The translations under genes were made by a program, and so were the position numbers. A DNA stretch of 64,000 bases from JBBSUQ01 sp964389755 (GTDB taxonomy: Bacteria; Bacteroidota; Bacteroidia; Flavobacteriales_D; Crocinitomicaceae): NCBI GenBank assembly GCA_964389755.1, contig CAYMEW010000022.1, positions 10,835 to 74,834 on the forward strand, in the 5' to 3' direction. Positions 53,775 through 63,464 of the stretch are shown here, in pieces (position 1 is the first letter of the stretch; each line of letters opens with the position of its first letter). The notes under the pieces are model-generated. The model worked only from the letters and a program-made list of their open reading frames with translations, searched no databases and was not told the DNA's origin.

Positions 53775-55193
53775 ATGGTATTCAGCAGTATTTACTTCCT
53801 GGTTATCTTCCTCCCGGTTTTCTTTGGGTTGTACATGCTGGCCGACAAACGTTTTAAAAACCTCCTGATCCTCGCGGCGAGTATTTATTTTTACGCCTAC
53901 GGAGCACCGCGCTTTGTTTTTATACTGCTTGCTTCCACGATCATTGATTATTACCTGGTCGGGATGCTCTACCAAAGTCGCGAACGGAGGCAAAAACGGA
54001 TCTTCCTGAGCCTTTCCGTAATTCTGAACCTCGGACTGCTCATCTATTTCAAATACGCCAATTTCTTTGTTGAAAATGTCAATGCTTTTCTATACCATTT
54101 CGGCATGGAAATGGTCGGGTGGACACAGGTCGTGCTTCCAATTGGCATCTCGTTTTACACTTTTCAGACCCTTACCTATTCGATCGATGTTTATCGAAAC
54201 GCGCACAAGCCTTTTGACAAACTCGGAAATTACCTGCTCTACATAATGTCTTTCCCACAGATGATTGCCGGTCCCATTGTGCGTTTTAACCAGATCGCAG
54301 ACGAGATCATTAACAGGCGTGATACGGTGGATGACAAGCTCCAGGGTTTCATTCGCTTTGTGATCGGGCTTTCCAAAAAAGTGCTGATCGCTAACCTCAT
54401 CGGGGAACAGGCAGACCTGATCTTTCAGCAGGATTTTGCAAACCTGTCTACTTCCAGCGCCTGGATCGGCATAACAGCTTACACGTTTCAGATTTACTTC
54501 GATTTCTCAGGCTATTCGGACATGGCCATAGGCCTCGGTCGTATGATGGGCTTTCACTTTCCGGAAAATTTCGACAGTCCGTATACCTCGCGCAGTATTT
54601 CCGAATTCTGGCGGCGATGGCACATTACGCTCGGTGAGTTCATGAAGTATTACCTCTACATTCCGCTCGGCGGAAACCGTGTTCCCCGTTATCGGATGTT
54701 CTTCAACCTGTGGATCGTGTTTTTGCTAAGCGGACTGTGGCACGGACCTTCCTGGAATTTCGTGATCTGGGGTGCTTTTCACGGACTTTTTCTCGTACTG
54801 GATCGTTTGTTTTTGCTAAAATGGCTTGAGCAGATCGGGAAGATCCCTTCCGTGTTGCTAACATTTGTAATCGTAATGACCGGCTGGGTATTTTTCCGAA
54901 TTGAAAACCTGCATGAGGCCACGCAATTCATAAAAGCATTGTACGGTTTCCGTTCCGGCGAAACGGTTGAATTACAACCGGTATTCCTCGCAGTGCTCCC
55001 GGTTGCCGTTCTATTTTCGTTTATTACCTTGCTTCCAGTTGGCCGAAAGCTGGAACGCATCACTTTTAGTTATGAATTTCCACCCTTGCGCTGGTACCTC
55101 GGTTTTGGCGTTCTTTCAATCTTTTTTTACATACTCTGCCTCAGTTTCGTCACTACTGCTGATTTCAATCCATTCATCTATTTCCGTTTCTGA
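53775..55193 (+). CDS. MBOAT-family O-acyltransferase (AlgI/DltB-like)
   Basis: A 472-residue multispanning membrane acyltransferase. Family marks are LPIGISFYTFQTLTYSIDVY, FPQMIAGPIVRFNQI, ISEFWRRWHITLGEF and the catalytic His323 in LSGLWHGPSWNFVIWGAFHG. AlgI-type enzymes move an acetyl group across the inner membrane for polysaccharide O-acetylation. DltB-type enzymes do the same for D-alanylation, but no dlt genes are present. The AlgX-like gene overlaps by 1 bp (TGATG), so the two form a coupled acetylation unit. The polymer modified is not identifiable. Confidence 0.93.
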   Translation: MVFSSIYFLVIFLPVFFGLYMLADKRFKNLLILAASIYFYAYGAPRFVFILLASTIIDYYLVGMLYQSRERRQKRIFLSLSVILNLGLLIYFKYANFFVENVNAFLYHFGMEMVGWTQVVLPIGISFYTFQTLTYSIDVYRNAHKPFDKLGNYLLYIMSFPQMIAGPIVRFNQIADEIINRRDTVDDKLQGFIRFVIGLSKKVLIANLIGEQADLIFQQDFANLSTSSAWIGITAYTFQIYFDFSGYSDMAIGLGRMMGFHFPENFDSPYTSRSISEFWRRWHITLGEFMKYYLYIPLGGNRVPRYRMFFNLWIVFLLSGLWHGPSWNFVIWGAFHGLFLVLDRLFLLKWLEQIGKIPSVLLTFVIVMTGWVFFRIENLHEATQFIKALYGFRSGETVELQPVFLAVLPVAVLFSFITLLPVGRKLERITFSYEFPPLRWYLGFGVLSIFFYILCLSFVTTADFNPFIYFRF

Positions 55194-56515
55194 TGAAAAA
55201 TCCGGCACATATCAAAAAAATCCTGCTTGCGATCATTATGTTAATGCTGTGGATACCAATGCTTCAGATGAAACTGAACCTGGTACATGAAAAACCGCTG
55301 AATGGTTCCCTGAAAGTCATTGCCCGGCCCGAATTTAATGTAAAGAGCTGGCTGAAGGAAGAGTATCAGTTTCAAAATGAAGCATACATAAACCAGCGGT
55401 TCGGCTTTCGCAACGCGCTGGTTCGGATGAATAATCAACTATATTACAGCGCTTTTCGAACAGCCCGTGCGAAGGACGTCATAATCGGGAAAGAAGGGTA
55501 TCTCTTCGAAGAAAACTACATTCGCGCTTACCTCGGGCTGGATTTTATCGGGGAAGACAGTATTCGTCAGCGTGTTGACCGCCTGCAAAAAGTGGCGGAT
55601 ACACTGCGTAAACTGAACAAACAGATCCTGGTTGTCTTTGCACCCGGCAAGGCATCCTATTTCCCGGAATACATCCCGGACGCGTATCCCAACAAACCTG
55701 TCGGACCGACCAATTACGCAGTTTACAGGAAAGCAATCTCCGACGCCGGTATTCCTTTTATCGATTTTAATCACTGGTTTCACCAAAAGAGGAAAAACAC
55801 ACCGCATCCGCTTTTTGCAAAAGCCGGCATTCACTGGAGTAAATACGGCGAATTCCTGGCTGCCGATTCAATCACAAAACGCATCGGCGAACTCATTGGA
55901 CGCCCCATGCCGGAACTGGTGCTTGACAAACTGGTTGTGAAACAGAAAAATGAGCAGGGCGACTATGATATTGGCGAAGGAATGAACCTGCTTTTTGATT
56001 TGCCGGTTTATCCGATGGCCTATCCGAGTTGGCACGTGCGTAATCCACGAGGTAACAAGTCTCCGAAAGTACTTGTTATATCCGATAGCTTTTACTGGGG
56101 ATTGTTTAATCAGGGTTTCTCCGATAAAGTACTCGGACACGGCCGCTTTTGGTATTATAATGAGACGATTCATCCGGCCGATGGCCTGATCAGCAATCGT
56201 GTTGAAGATGTGAACATCCAACAGGAGGTTGAAGAAAATGATGTCGTGGTAATCCTGTGTACGGAAGGAAATCTTTTTCGATTTGCATTTGGTTTTATTG
56301 ACCGGCTGTACGTCGCATACTATGACAAAGTTCAGCTTTCGCTTGAGCAATACCGTCGGGAGCGTTTACTGCATTACATTCAATCGATAAAAACCACTCC
56401 GGAATGGCTTGAAAACGTAAGGCAACAAGCCCTTGAAAAAGAGATACCATTAGAACAAAGTATCCGGGAAAACGCAGAGTACATGCTTTCCCTGGAAGAA
56501 AAAGAAAATAAATAA
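55193..56515 (+). CDS. AlgX/AlgJ-like SGNH-type acetyltransferase partner
   Basis: A 440-residue protein with one N-terminal membrane helix (about 7-24) and a periplasmic SGNH-like body of the alginate O-acetyltransferase type. KEGYLFEENYIRAYLGLDF, the candidate nucleophile Ser299 in LVISDSFYW and His214 in GIHWSKYGE are visible. In AlgX/AlgJ the His motif reads DxHW; here the Asp position is Gly, so the catalytic Asp may be missing or supplied elsewhere. It is translationally coupled to the MBOAT gene and probably takes its acetyl group. Confidence 0.82.
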   Translation: MKNPAHIKKILLAIIMLMLWIPMLQMKLNLVHEKPLNGSLKVIARPEFNVKSWLKEEYQFQNEAYINQRFGFRNALVRMNNQLYYSAFRTARAKDVIIGKEGYLFEENYIRAYLGLDFIGEDSIRQRVDRLQKVADTLRKLNKQILVVFAPGKASYFPEYIPDAYPNKPVGPTNYAVYRKAISDAGIPFIDFNHWFHQKRKNTPHPLFAKAGIHWSKYGEFLAADSITKRIGELIGRPMPELVLDKLVVKQKNEQGDYDIGEGMNLLFDLPVYPMAYPSWHVRNPRGNKSPKVLVISDSFYWGLFNQGFSDKVLGHGRFWYYNETIHPADGLISNRVEDVNIQQEVEENDVVVILCTEGNLFRFAFGFIDRLYVAYYDKVQLSLEQYRRERLLHYIQSIKTTPEWLENVRQQALEKEIPLEQSIRENAEYMLSLEEKENK

Positions 56516-56584
56516 GGTGCCCGGACTTTCGTTCTTCCTCTTTTGCGTTAGCATCGGACTTAAGCCCGTTCCATAACATTTTTG

Positions 56585-56592
56585 TAATTTTG
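56585..56592 (+). promoter_or_regulatory. -7 promoter element of kynU
   Basis: TAATTTTG matches TAnnTTTG exactly, 23 nt before the kynU ATG at 56616. Confidence 0.55.
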
Positions 56593-56615
56593 CGGCAATT
56601 CATAATAGCATCAGA

Positions 56616-57899
56616 ATGACTTTTGAAAACACCCGCGACTTTGCCCGTCAGCTTGACAGTGCAGATCCGCTGCGATCGTTTCGTGAACGCTTCCTCTTCC
56701 CGACCTTCACCGCGAATGAAGTGGTATACCTCACCGGGAACTCGCTCGGACTGCAGCCCAAACGTACACGTGAACTCCTTCTCGAGGAACTCGAAGACTG
56801 GCACAAATACGGAGTCGAAGGACATTTTGAAGCACGTCGTCCGTGGTTTTCGTATCATGAATTCCTGACTGAAAAGGCTGCTAAAATTGTGGGTGCCAAG
56901 CCCATCGAAGTAGTAATCACCCATTCCCTGACCACGAACCTGCACCTGCTCATGGTTTCGTTTTACCGCCCTTCAGCGGATGGAAAACGCACGAAAATCC
57001 TGTGTGAAGGAAAAGCATTTCCGAGTGATCAGTATGCGCTTGAATCCCAGGTTAAATTTCACGGGCTGAATGTTGAAGACAACCTCGTGGAGATCTTCCC
57101 ACGCGAAGGCGAACACCTCATCTGCGAAGAAGATATTCTCGCAAAGATCGAAGAACTGGGCGATTCACTGGCGCTCGTGATGATCGGCGGGGTGAATTAT
57201 TACACTGGCCAGTTATTCGACATGGAACGCATTACGAAAGCCGGACATGCCGTGGGAGCGGTCGTTGGCTTCGACCTGGCGCATGCCGCCGGGAACGTAA
57301 ACCTGCAATTGCACGACTGGAACGTCGATTTTGCAGCCTGGTGCGGTTACAAATACTTAAATTCTTCGCCGGGCGGTGTTTCCGGGATGTTTGTACACGA
57401 ACGTCACGCGCACAATCCCGAACTTCCGCGCTTTGCCGGGTGGTGGGGCTATAACAAAGAAAAACGTTTCCGGATGGAACCCGGTTTCGATCCGATTCCC
57501 GGCGCCGAAGGATGGCAGCTGAGCAATGCTCCGGTTTTAGGAATGGCAGCGCACCTCGCGTCCCTGGAAATCTTCGATGAAGCGGGCATGAAACGAATCG
57601 GTGAAAAACGCGACAAACTCACAGCATACCTCGAATTCGTGATCCGGGATATTTCCGAACGCAACCACGAAAAATGTACTTTCGAGATCATTACCCCGGA
57701 AGACCCTGCCAAACGCGGAGCGCAGTTGTCCATTCTCGTTCATGGAAAAGGACGCGAACTCTTCAACAAACTCTCAGAGCGCGGCGTGGTCGCCGACTGG
57801 CGCGAACCGAACGTGATCCGCATTGCCCCGGCACCGCTCTACAATTCGTTCGAGGACTGTTACCGCTTCGGGCAGTACCTGGAGGAGAGTATTGGATAG
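56616..57899 (+). CDS. kynU: Kynureninase
   Basis: A 427-residue PLP enzyme that cleaves L-kynurenine to anthranilate and alanine (or 3-hydroxykynurenine to 3-hydroxyanthranilate) in tryptophan breakdown or NAD synthesis. YLTGNSLGLQPKRT opens the homology. GFDLAHAAGNVNLQLHDW gives the PLP-ring Asp region, and the Schiff-base Lys246 is in WCGYKYLNSSPGG. RFAGWWGYN is a further family stretch. Length is standard. No other kyn genes are in the window. Confidence 0.96.
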   Translation: MTFENTRDFARQLDSADPLRSFRERFLFPTFTANEVVYLTGNSLGLQPKRTRELLLEELEDWHKYGVEGHFEARRPWFSYHEFLTEKAAKIVGAKPIEVVITHSLTTNLHLLMVSFYRPSADGKRTKILCEGKAFPSDQYALESQVKFHGLNVEDNLVEIFPREGEHLICEEDILAKIEELGDSLALVMIGGVNYYTGQLFDMERITKAGHAVGAVVGFDLAHAAGNVNLQLHDWNVDFAAWCGYKYLNSSPGGVSGMFVHERHAHNPELPRFAGWWGYNKEKRFRMEPGFDPIPGAEGWQLSNAPVLGMAAHLASLEIFDEAGMKRIGEKRDKLTAYLEFVIRDISERNHEKCTFEIITPEDPAKRGAQLSILVHGKGRELFNKLSERGVVADWREPNVIRIAPAPLYNSFEDCYRFGQYLEESIG

Positions 57900-57907
57900 T
57901 TGCCCTT

Positions 57908-60900
57908 TTAATGTATCACCTCGAATTTCCCGTGAACCGCGTTTTCGGCGGAGTCAAAAACCGTAAAAAAGTAAGTGCCGGAAGCCAGTTCCGAAACATC
58001 ACAGGCAAGTTGCCGTGAGCCTTCTGAATTCGCCAGGTCATATAGTATCCTTCCGTCCGAATTCCTGATCACCACGCGTGAAACAGGAATCTCATCGCTA
58101 AATATAAAGCGAATCTGATCGCGTGCCGGGTTTGGAATAGCCAACACGCCGTGGCCAATGGCTTCCTTTTTCATCCCTGCAAGTTCGGAAGAATTACAAC
58201 CGGGGTAGATGACGTTGAAAAGCGTACTGATGTCCGCTCCGAAATTCACATTTGCCAAAGACTGGTTTTGAGGTGTTAAAAAACCCGAGGTATCAATCAG
58301 GATCATTTCCGGATCAACTGAATCGGGCAAACTGATAAATGCCAGATCTGTCAGGTATTGTTTCTTCCAGTAATTCAGATGAGCCTGTTCTGCAGAGTCA
58401 AGCCCGCAACTTTCGATGTGTTCCAGAATTTCCACTGAGAGTTCCGAATGTCCGAGAAGTCGGAACAGATGCGCTTTATCCAGTTCATGATAGAAACGTA
58501 ATTTATAATTTTCGGGCACTACAGAACCCTGTGTGAATTGCATCAGTGCATTTACATAATACTGTACATGCGGCTCGTATGCCGACTGATTTTGTGAAGG
58601 TGTAATTAATTCATTGGAAAATGCGTTCTCCAGCGCCGTTTTCATTTGGGATAAAGCCGTATGCAACTGAATGCTCGTAGTTGAATCCTCGAGCGGCAGG
58701 TCGTTTTTAAAGATCTCATGGAAGTGCTCCAGTGCAATCAGATCGTTTCCTGTTGAATCCGGATATTCCATTTGATCAACCGCAAGTCGATGGGCTTCGG
58801 TGAGGCTGATCGAATCCCCGTAAAAATCGATGATTGGCTCCTGCACCATGCTTTTGCCGGTCGAACCTCCTCCTCCCGGATCAGGATCCGTCTCCTGGTC
58901 GTCGTAATAACCGCAGGAAGGTAACGCTTCGGTAGGATTAGTACTCACCACATACGCATTTCCATACTGATCCTCCAAATCAATGTAGGATGCATTGGGC
59001 AGGCTATTGGAAGCATTCCACTGGTTGCGTGTCGCAAAATAAGAGCAGCCGGAACAGAAACCCACCGTATTTCCATAGATCGTATAAGGCCCTTCGTGAA
59101 TGTAATTGCGCCCGTTGTTCAGGCTCATAGCGCCATCAGACAGGTAAATGCTCGCATTTCCGACTGTTTCCAGTATGTTGTATCCTCCTCCGTCATCCGT
59201 ACTCAGGTTCAGTTCTCCGTTATTCACACTCACAATATTGTAAAGTGTATTCCCGGAAAATTCATTACACCGGAGTGTCGCCTTCCCGGAAATTTTATAC
59301 AAGCCGGTATGTAATCCGTAGAACGTATTTGAATTGCACTGAATTTCCACATTTGAAACATCCAGTAAGCCGATGAGCGAATTCCCTGAAGGATTGGAAT
59401 CGGCATGTTCCAGTGAACAATCGCTTAGTTTTGAACTGTAGATCATGTTTTCCGAATAAATACATCCGAGCCCGGAGCCGTAGAACTCGCTGTACTGGAT
59501 GACGAAACCTCTTCCGGATACAGAAAGCAGGTAATCTTCGGCTGAATCGATTTCCGATTCCTGGATAAAGGAACTGTTCGTTACCGAAAGTTTCGGGCCC
59601 GTGGTTCCAAGCGTATTCCAGACCAAGGGCACGTTTACCAGGTCGGAATGATAAACGGTTAGTTTGTCAGTGGCAATAAAGCCCTGGTTCGTATTCGGAC
59701 TTACAAATTTCGCGTATTGCAGGGTTGTCGGGATGCTACTGCTGATCTTTGCATTCTCCTGCAGGTCGAGCCGGCAATATTTCAGCAGAAAGGTATTGTT
59801 CCCGGAGCCGCTGACTCCCAAAAGCGCGTTCTCCCGTATTTCAATAAAGGGATCGCTGTCGTATTTTCCCTGCAGGGTCAGCGACGCGCCCGTACCGAGT
59901 TGAAAAGCATTGTACCAGCCTTCGAACACAATGGTTCCCGAGGTCGTTGAACTACTCAGGTCAATCGTAAAATCAGCACCGGCGGCTACCTGTATTTGCC
60001 CGGCAATGCGAATTTCATTATCCGGCCCCTGCGAAATGATCTGGCAACCCACACCGTATTCCACGATGGCATTCTCTTCGATGATCAGGTGGGCTTTGTC
60101 GTGTAAAACGATTGCTGCTCCATCTTCGAGGATTAGCCTTGAACCGTATTTCAGGGTAAATGTACTACCTTCGTTGATCACGAGCGAACTGGTTCCGTCA
60201 ATGCGGATCGTGTGCCCGTCGTATACGTGCATTTCACCGGTTCGGCCATCATCATCTCCGAGGCGCAACTGACTAAAATTTTTCACAGATATTTCGATCG
60301 CATCCGTTTCACCGCAGCTATTGTCGACATCCACGGAGAAGTGACTAATCTCATTTACCGAAAAATCGCCCGTTGGCGTCAGGTCATAGCCGATGCCTGC
60401 GAAGGCATTTACACCGAGTCCGCTGAAATTTTCGACCGTGATCGAATGATCGATCTTACTGCCTGTTCTGCGCGGTGCGGAGGTTGCGCAATTCATGGTA
60501 TAATGCGTTCCGAACTTCCCGAAATTGTACGAATCGTAACTGAGCGAAGTCATCGTGGCAAGGTCGTCCGTACCGATCAGGTGATACACCATGAACGGCG
60601 CATTTTCAGAATTAAAGAAGGTGTGCGGACTTCCATTGTAGTACGTACTTGTTCCATATGGACGTGGCACCGTCACCATGGAGTAGTTGTCGACATCCCG
60701 TAAAATGTTATTTTGAAGGATGTAGGCCATGTTCTCAAAGTTGTGGTTCTGATCAATAATTTCCGTGTAATTATTCGGATCGCCGCCGTAATAGTTGAGT
60801 GTGCTTACCGTCGGTGTGAAGCTCCAGGCATTCAGTTTGAATGTTTCGGGTTCTATGAAACTTACAAAACCGGACAATGCGAGGTTGATCGGCGTTTCAC

Positions 60901-62797
60901 CGACAAAGCCACCGGGGGCTGAATCGAGGCCGACTGTGCTACCCACTTTAACGTGCGTTTTGGAAAGGACATACTGCAAGTTAAACAGACGAATGCTAAT
61001 ATCAGCATTGTAAATAACGTATGGCGAAGGTGGTGATTCGGGTACTGAAATAATTTGAATGTTCGATTGAACCTTGCTGCCGGAAAAGCTGAGCCACATT
61101 TGCCCGGCAATAGTAACCACCTGCTGAAGAGCATCCATTTGGATGAGCGCATTCGAATTGATCAGATCGGTATTAATAGAACTCTTGAGTAGAAAATCAC
61201 TGTCTACAAAATTTTGCTTTCCGGCAGTGCCTTTTCCCGAGCCGTTGGCAATACACAGGATCTCACAATTCTGCGGCATGCCGAGGATGTTGTTTTGTTC
61301 GTTGTAATACTGTTCGTGGAGGGAATTATACCCATTCTCCTGTGTCCAGTGATCTCCCGCAAACGTTTGCGCCGGCTGATAGATCAGCATTTGCCGGGAT
61401 GCCGGGAGCTGAACCAGGTCCAGGGCGTCGCGTAAGATTCCGACAAAGTACTTCAGCCTGTTACCGAAACGGTTTTCAATGTTGGCAATGTGTTTGAGTG
61501 CATACTGCGCACCTAGCGGAACATTGTCCCCGAGGTGACCGGTGTCGAAACTGATATAGGTTTCCGTTTCGTGATCTTCCCCGTTCACTTCCATCCGGCG
61601 CAGGGCGTAACGCGCGATCATTCCGCCCATACTCTGCCCCATCACGACATTTTTTTCGTGACTGCCGTTCTTATGCTTTTCAGCGTTCACCCAGCGCAGC
61701 ACTTCCTCGAAGGCATAGGCGTTGCGCTGAATATAATCACCACCGTCTTCATAGTCCACGATTATCAGGTCGTAACCTTCCTGGTCGAGGTAGTCAATTA
61801 AAGATTTTGACCCAATCGTAGCGCTCAAGTAGCCTAAACGATCAATTGCATCATTATAAAACAACTCTAAATCCAAATTACCTACTTTCGGGTTATACCC
61901 TTCCAGCCAGATAAAGGGTTTTTGAATGGAGGTGTGTCCGCAGGCGTAATTCACAAAGACCTTTGCAGTCGTCGTTTCATCGAGGTAAGGCTCCGTGGCC
62001 GAAATTGTTTTACTGAAGTCCGGAAACTGAATATACGCGGTATTTTCCAGTTCAAAATAAACCCCGAATTCACCGGCCACAATGGTACCGTCCCCAAAGC
62101 GGATCCGGATGCGGATGTTTCGCACACCCTCGGTCGCACTGGCACTTTCAAGGACCTCGTTGGACGCGATCAATACGTCGCCCTGTCCGTCATCCGTATT
62201 GATCCAGCACGAATCGATCGTTTTGCCGGTATGGCCGAACAGCTTTTCAAAATCGAAGCGGAACGTTAAGGCCGATGCGCGCACCCGTTCGCGGACCGGT
62301 GCCACGATGAAGAGGTCGTGCGCTATGTAGGGATTTGTGCGCGGCAATACGTCATAAAGCTGCCCGCCACTTAAGTAAAACCAGTTACTGTCCAGGGCAT
62401 TCGTATCGATCGTATAATACTGCTCAAAAATTCCGACCAGGTCTACCGGCTCCCCCGGCTCCCAGTTATCGGTCAAATCCATGTAGGCCCCCGGATCGGG
62501 CAGGCGCACACTGTCGTAAATTGCCATGTCGTACAGGGAGGCGTAGGCGAGGCTGAAATTGGTCAGGCTCGCGCGGGTCGGGTTGTTCGCGCTTCCGTCG
62601 AAAAGCGACAGGTCCTGGAAGGGAATGCCGTATTCCTGCAGGATGCCGTTCGGCACGAGTGAGAGATCCGTAAATTCAAAGAGGTGATCGATCTGCTCAT
62701 GGTAACTTTGATCCATGCTGTCGACGACAGTTACGGTTTGGGCGAAACAAAGTGTTTTCAGAAGGCCGATGCCCACGAAGAGTAGTAGCTTTTTCAT
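57908..62797 (-). CDS. Giant secreted protein: lipase-like alpha/beta hydrolase, beta-helix and T9SS type A domain
   Basis: A 1629-residue secreted protein with a signal peptide (about 1-19, ending CFAQ). A unique N-terminal region (20-290) leads to a PGAP1/lipase-like alpha/beta hydrolase domain (about 290-560). Its nucleophile elbow is VVMGQSMGGMIARYAL (Ser389), followed by SFDTGHLGDNVPLGAQ. Residues of about 840-1290 form a right-handed beta-helix-like stretch of short strands (LEDGAAIVLHDKAHLIIEEN is typical). A helical part follows (about 1330-1520). The type A sorting domain ends the protein (AIPNPARDQIRFIF, then LASGTYFFTVFDS). It probably acts as a surface-bound esterase; the substrate is unknown. 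Confidence 0.88.
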   Translation of the reverse strand: MKKLLLFVGIGLLKTLCFAQTVTVVDSMDQSYHEQIDHLFEFTDLSLVPNGILQEYGIPFQDLSLFDGSANNPTRASLTNFSLAYASLYDMAIYDSVRLPDPGAYMDLTDNWEPGEPVDLVGIFEQYYTIDTNALDSNWFYLSGGQLYDVLPRTNPYIAHDLFIVAPVRERVRASALTFRFDFEKLFGHTGKTIDSCWINTDDGQGDVLIASNEVLESASATEGVRNIRIRIRFGDGTIVAGEFGVYFELENTAYIQFPDFSKTISATEPYLDETTTAKVFVNYACGHTSIQKPFIWLEGYNPKVGNLDLELFYNDAIDRLGYLSATIGSKSLIDYLDQEGYDLIIVDYEDGGDYIQRNAYAFEEVLRWVNAEKHKNGSHEKNVVMGQSMGGMIARYALRRMEVNGEDHETETYISFDTGHLGDNVPLGAQYALKHIANIENRFGNRLKYFVGILRDALDLVQLPASRQMLIYQPAQTFAGDHWTQENGYNSLHEQYYNEQNNILGMPQNCEILCIANGSGKGTAGKQNFVDSDFLLKSSINTDLINSNALIQMDALQQVVTIAGQMWLSFSGSKVQSNIQIISVPESPPSPYVIYNADISIRLFNLQYVLSKTHVKVGSTVGLDSAPGGFVGETPINLALSGFVSFIEPETFKLNAWSFTPTVSTLNYYGGDPNNYTEIIDQNHNFENMAYILQNNILRDVDNYSMVTVPRPYGTSTYYNGSPHTFFNSENAPFMVYHLIGTDDLATMTSLSYDSYNFGKFGTHYTMNCATSAPRRTGSKIDHSITVENFSGLGVNAFAGIGYDLTPTGDFSVNEISHFSVDVDNSCGETDAIEISVKNFSQLRLGDDDGRTGEMHVYDGHTIRIDGTSSLVINEGSTFTLKYGSRLILEDGAAIVLHDKAHLIIEENAIVEYGVGCQIISQGPDNEIRIAGQIQVAAGADFTIDLSSSTTSGTIVFEGWYNAFQLGTGASLTLQGKYDSDPFIEIRENALLGVSGSGNNTFLLKYCRLDLQENAKISSSIPTTLQYAKFVSPNTNQGFIATDKLTVYHSDLVNVPLVWNTLGTTGPKLSVTNSSFIQESEIDSAEDYLLSVSGRGFVIQYSEFYGSGLGCIYSENMIYSSKLSDCSLEHADSNPSGNSLIGLLDVSNVEIQCNSNTFYGLHTGLYKISGKATLRCNEFSGNTLYNIVSVNNGELNLSTDDGGGYNILETVGNASIYLSDGAMSLNNGRNYIHEGPYTIYGNTVGFCSGCSYFATRNQWNASNSLPNASYIDLEDQYGNAYVVSTNPTEALPSCGYYDDQETDPDPGGGGSTGKSMVQEPIIDFYGDSISLTEAHRLAVDQMEYPDSTGNDLIALEHFHEIFKNDLPLEDSTTSIQLHTALSQMKTALENAFSNELITPSQNQSAYEPHVQYYVNALMQFTQGSVVPENYKLRFYHELDKAHLFRLLGHSELSVEILEHIESCGLDSAEQAHLNYWKKQYLTDLAFISLPDSVDPEMILIDTSGFLTPQNQSLANVNFGADISTLFNVIYPGCNSSELAGMKKEAIGHGVLAIPNPARDQIRFIFSDEIPVSRVVIRNSDGRILYDLANSEGSRQLACDVSELASGTYFFTVFDSAENAVHGKFEVIH

Positions 62798-62831
62798 GTG
62801 TGTCTAATTTAGGTTCTGTGTCTTTTAGCGT

Positions 62832-63344
62832 TTAATAATAAAAAAATGAAAATTTACCGTTGGTAATGTACAAAAGTGAGTCGGGACAATCCGGGTTGCG
62901 CAGGGTCATCGAAAAGGTTCCTTTCATACGGTGTTCCTGCTGATCCCAGTAAGTTAAGTTAAATGATCCAGGGTTCAAACTATCATAATAATATTTATCG
63001 CAATTATCATAATATCGAAATCCAACAACTTCATCGTGTTCAACATAGAATGGATAAGTATCCAATGCTGAGACATTTTTAATAATTAAGAACATTTTTT
63101 GGTGATAAAAACTGCCCAAGAGCCTACTCACGTTTAGAGTTAGAAACTCATTGTCTTTCTCAGCATAAACAGGCGATCCGGATTGTGGACCAGCTGCATC
63201 CGAATAAGCCTCCCAATACTCCCCATTCACGTAACAGGTAAAATAATCGCCCTGCTCATCGTCAGCCGTGCCGGGCTTATCCTTCTTACAGGAAGAACTG
63301 AATAGCAAAAAACAAAGAAGGGAATAAATTGCGATTTTTTTCAT
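62832..63344 (-). CDS. Lipoprotein, tandem paralogue 1
   Basis: A 170-residue lipoprotein with lipobox LFSSSC (Cys near residue 19), then KKDKPGTADDEQGDYFTCYV and NGEYWEAYSDA. The middle is beta-rich. The C-terminus LTYWDQQEHRMKGTFSMTLR to KFSFFYY is nearly identical to that of the neighbouring gene. The layout resembles DUF6252-type small Bacteroidota lipoproteins, a guess. Function is unknown. It lies 120 bp downstream of its paralogue. Confidence 0.8.
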   Translation of the reverse strand: MKKIAIYSLLCFLLFSSSCKKDKPGTADDEQGDYFTCYVNGEYWEAYSDAAGPQSGSPVYAEKDNEFLTLNVSRLLGSFYHQKMFLIIKNVSALDTYPFYVEHDEVVGFRYYDNCDKYYYDSLNPGSFNLTYWDQQEHRMKGTFSMTLRNPDCPDSLLYITNGKFSFFYY

Positions 63345-63464
63345 GTTTCTTAAGTGGAATACCGGACAAATTACCGGTTTTTAGTGAATTAAAAAAATAA
63401 AATCATTCATTTCACTTATTTTAACAGTTGTAAAAATGTTTTCATATATGTTACGTTTTGAGGT

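Noticed and set aside
38660..62797. Two giant genes seemingly of identical length (1629 codons)
   Set aside because: The match vanishes once the first is started at its signal peptide (1614 residues). The proteins are unrelated, so it is coincidence.
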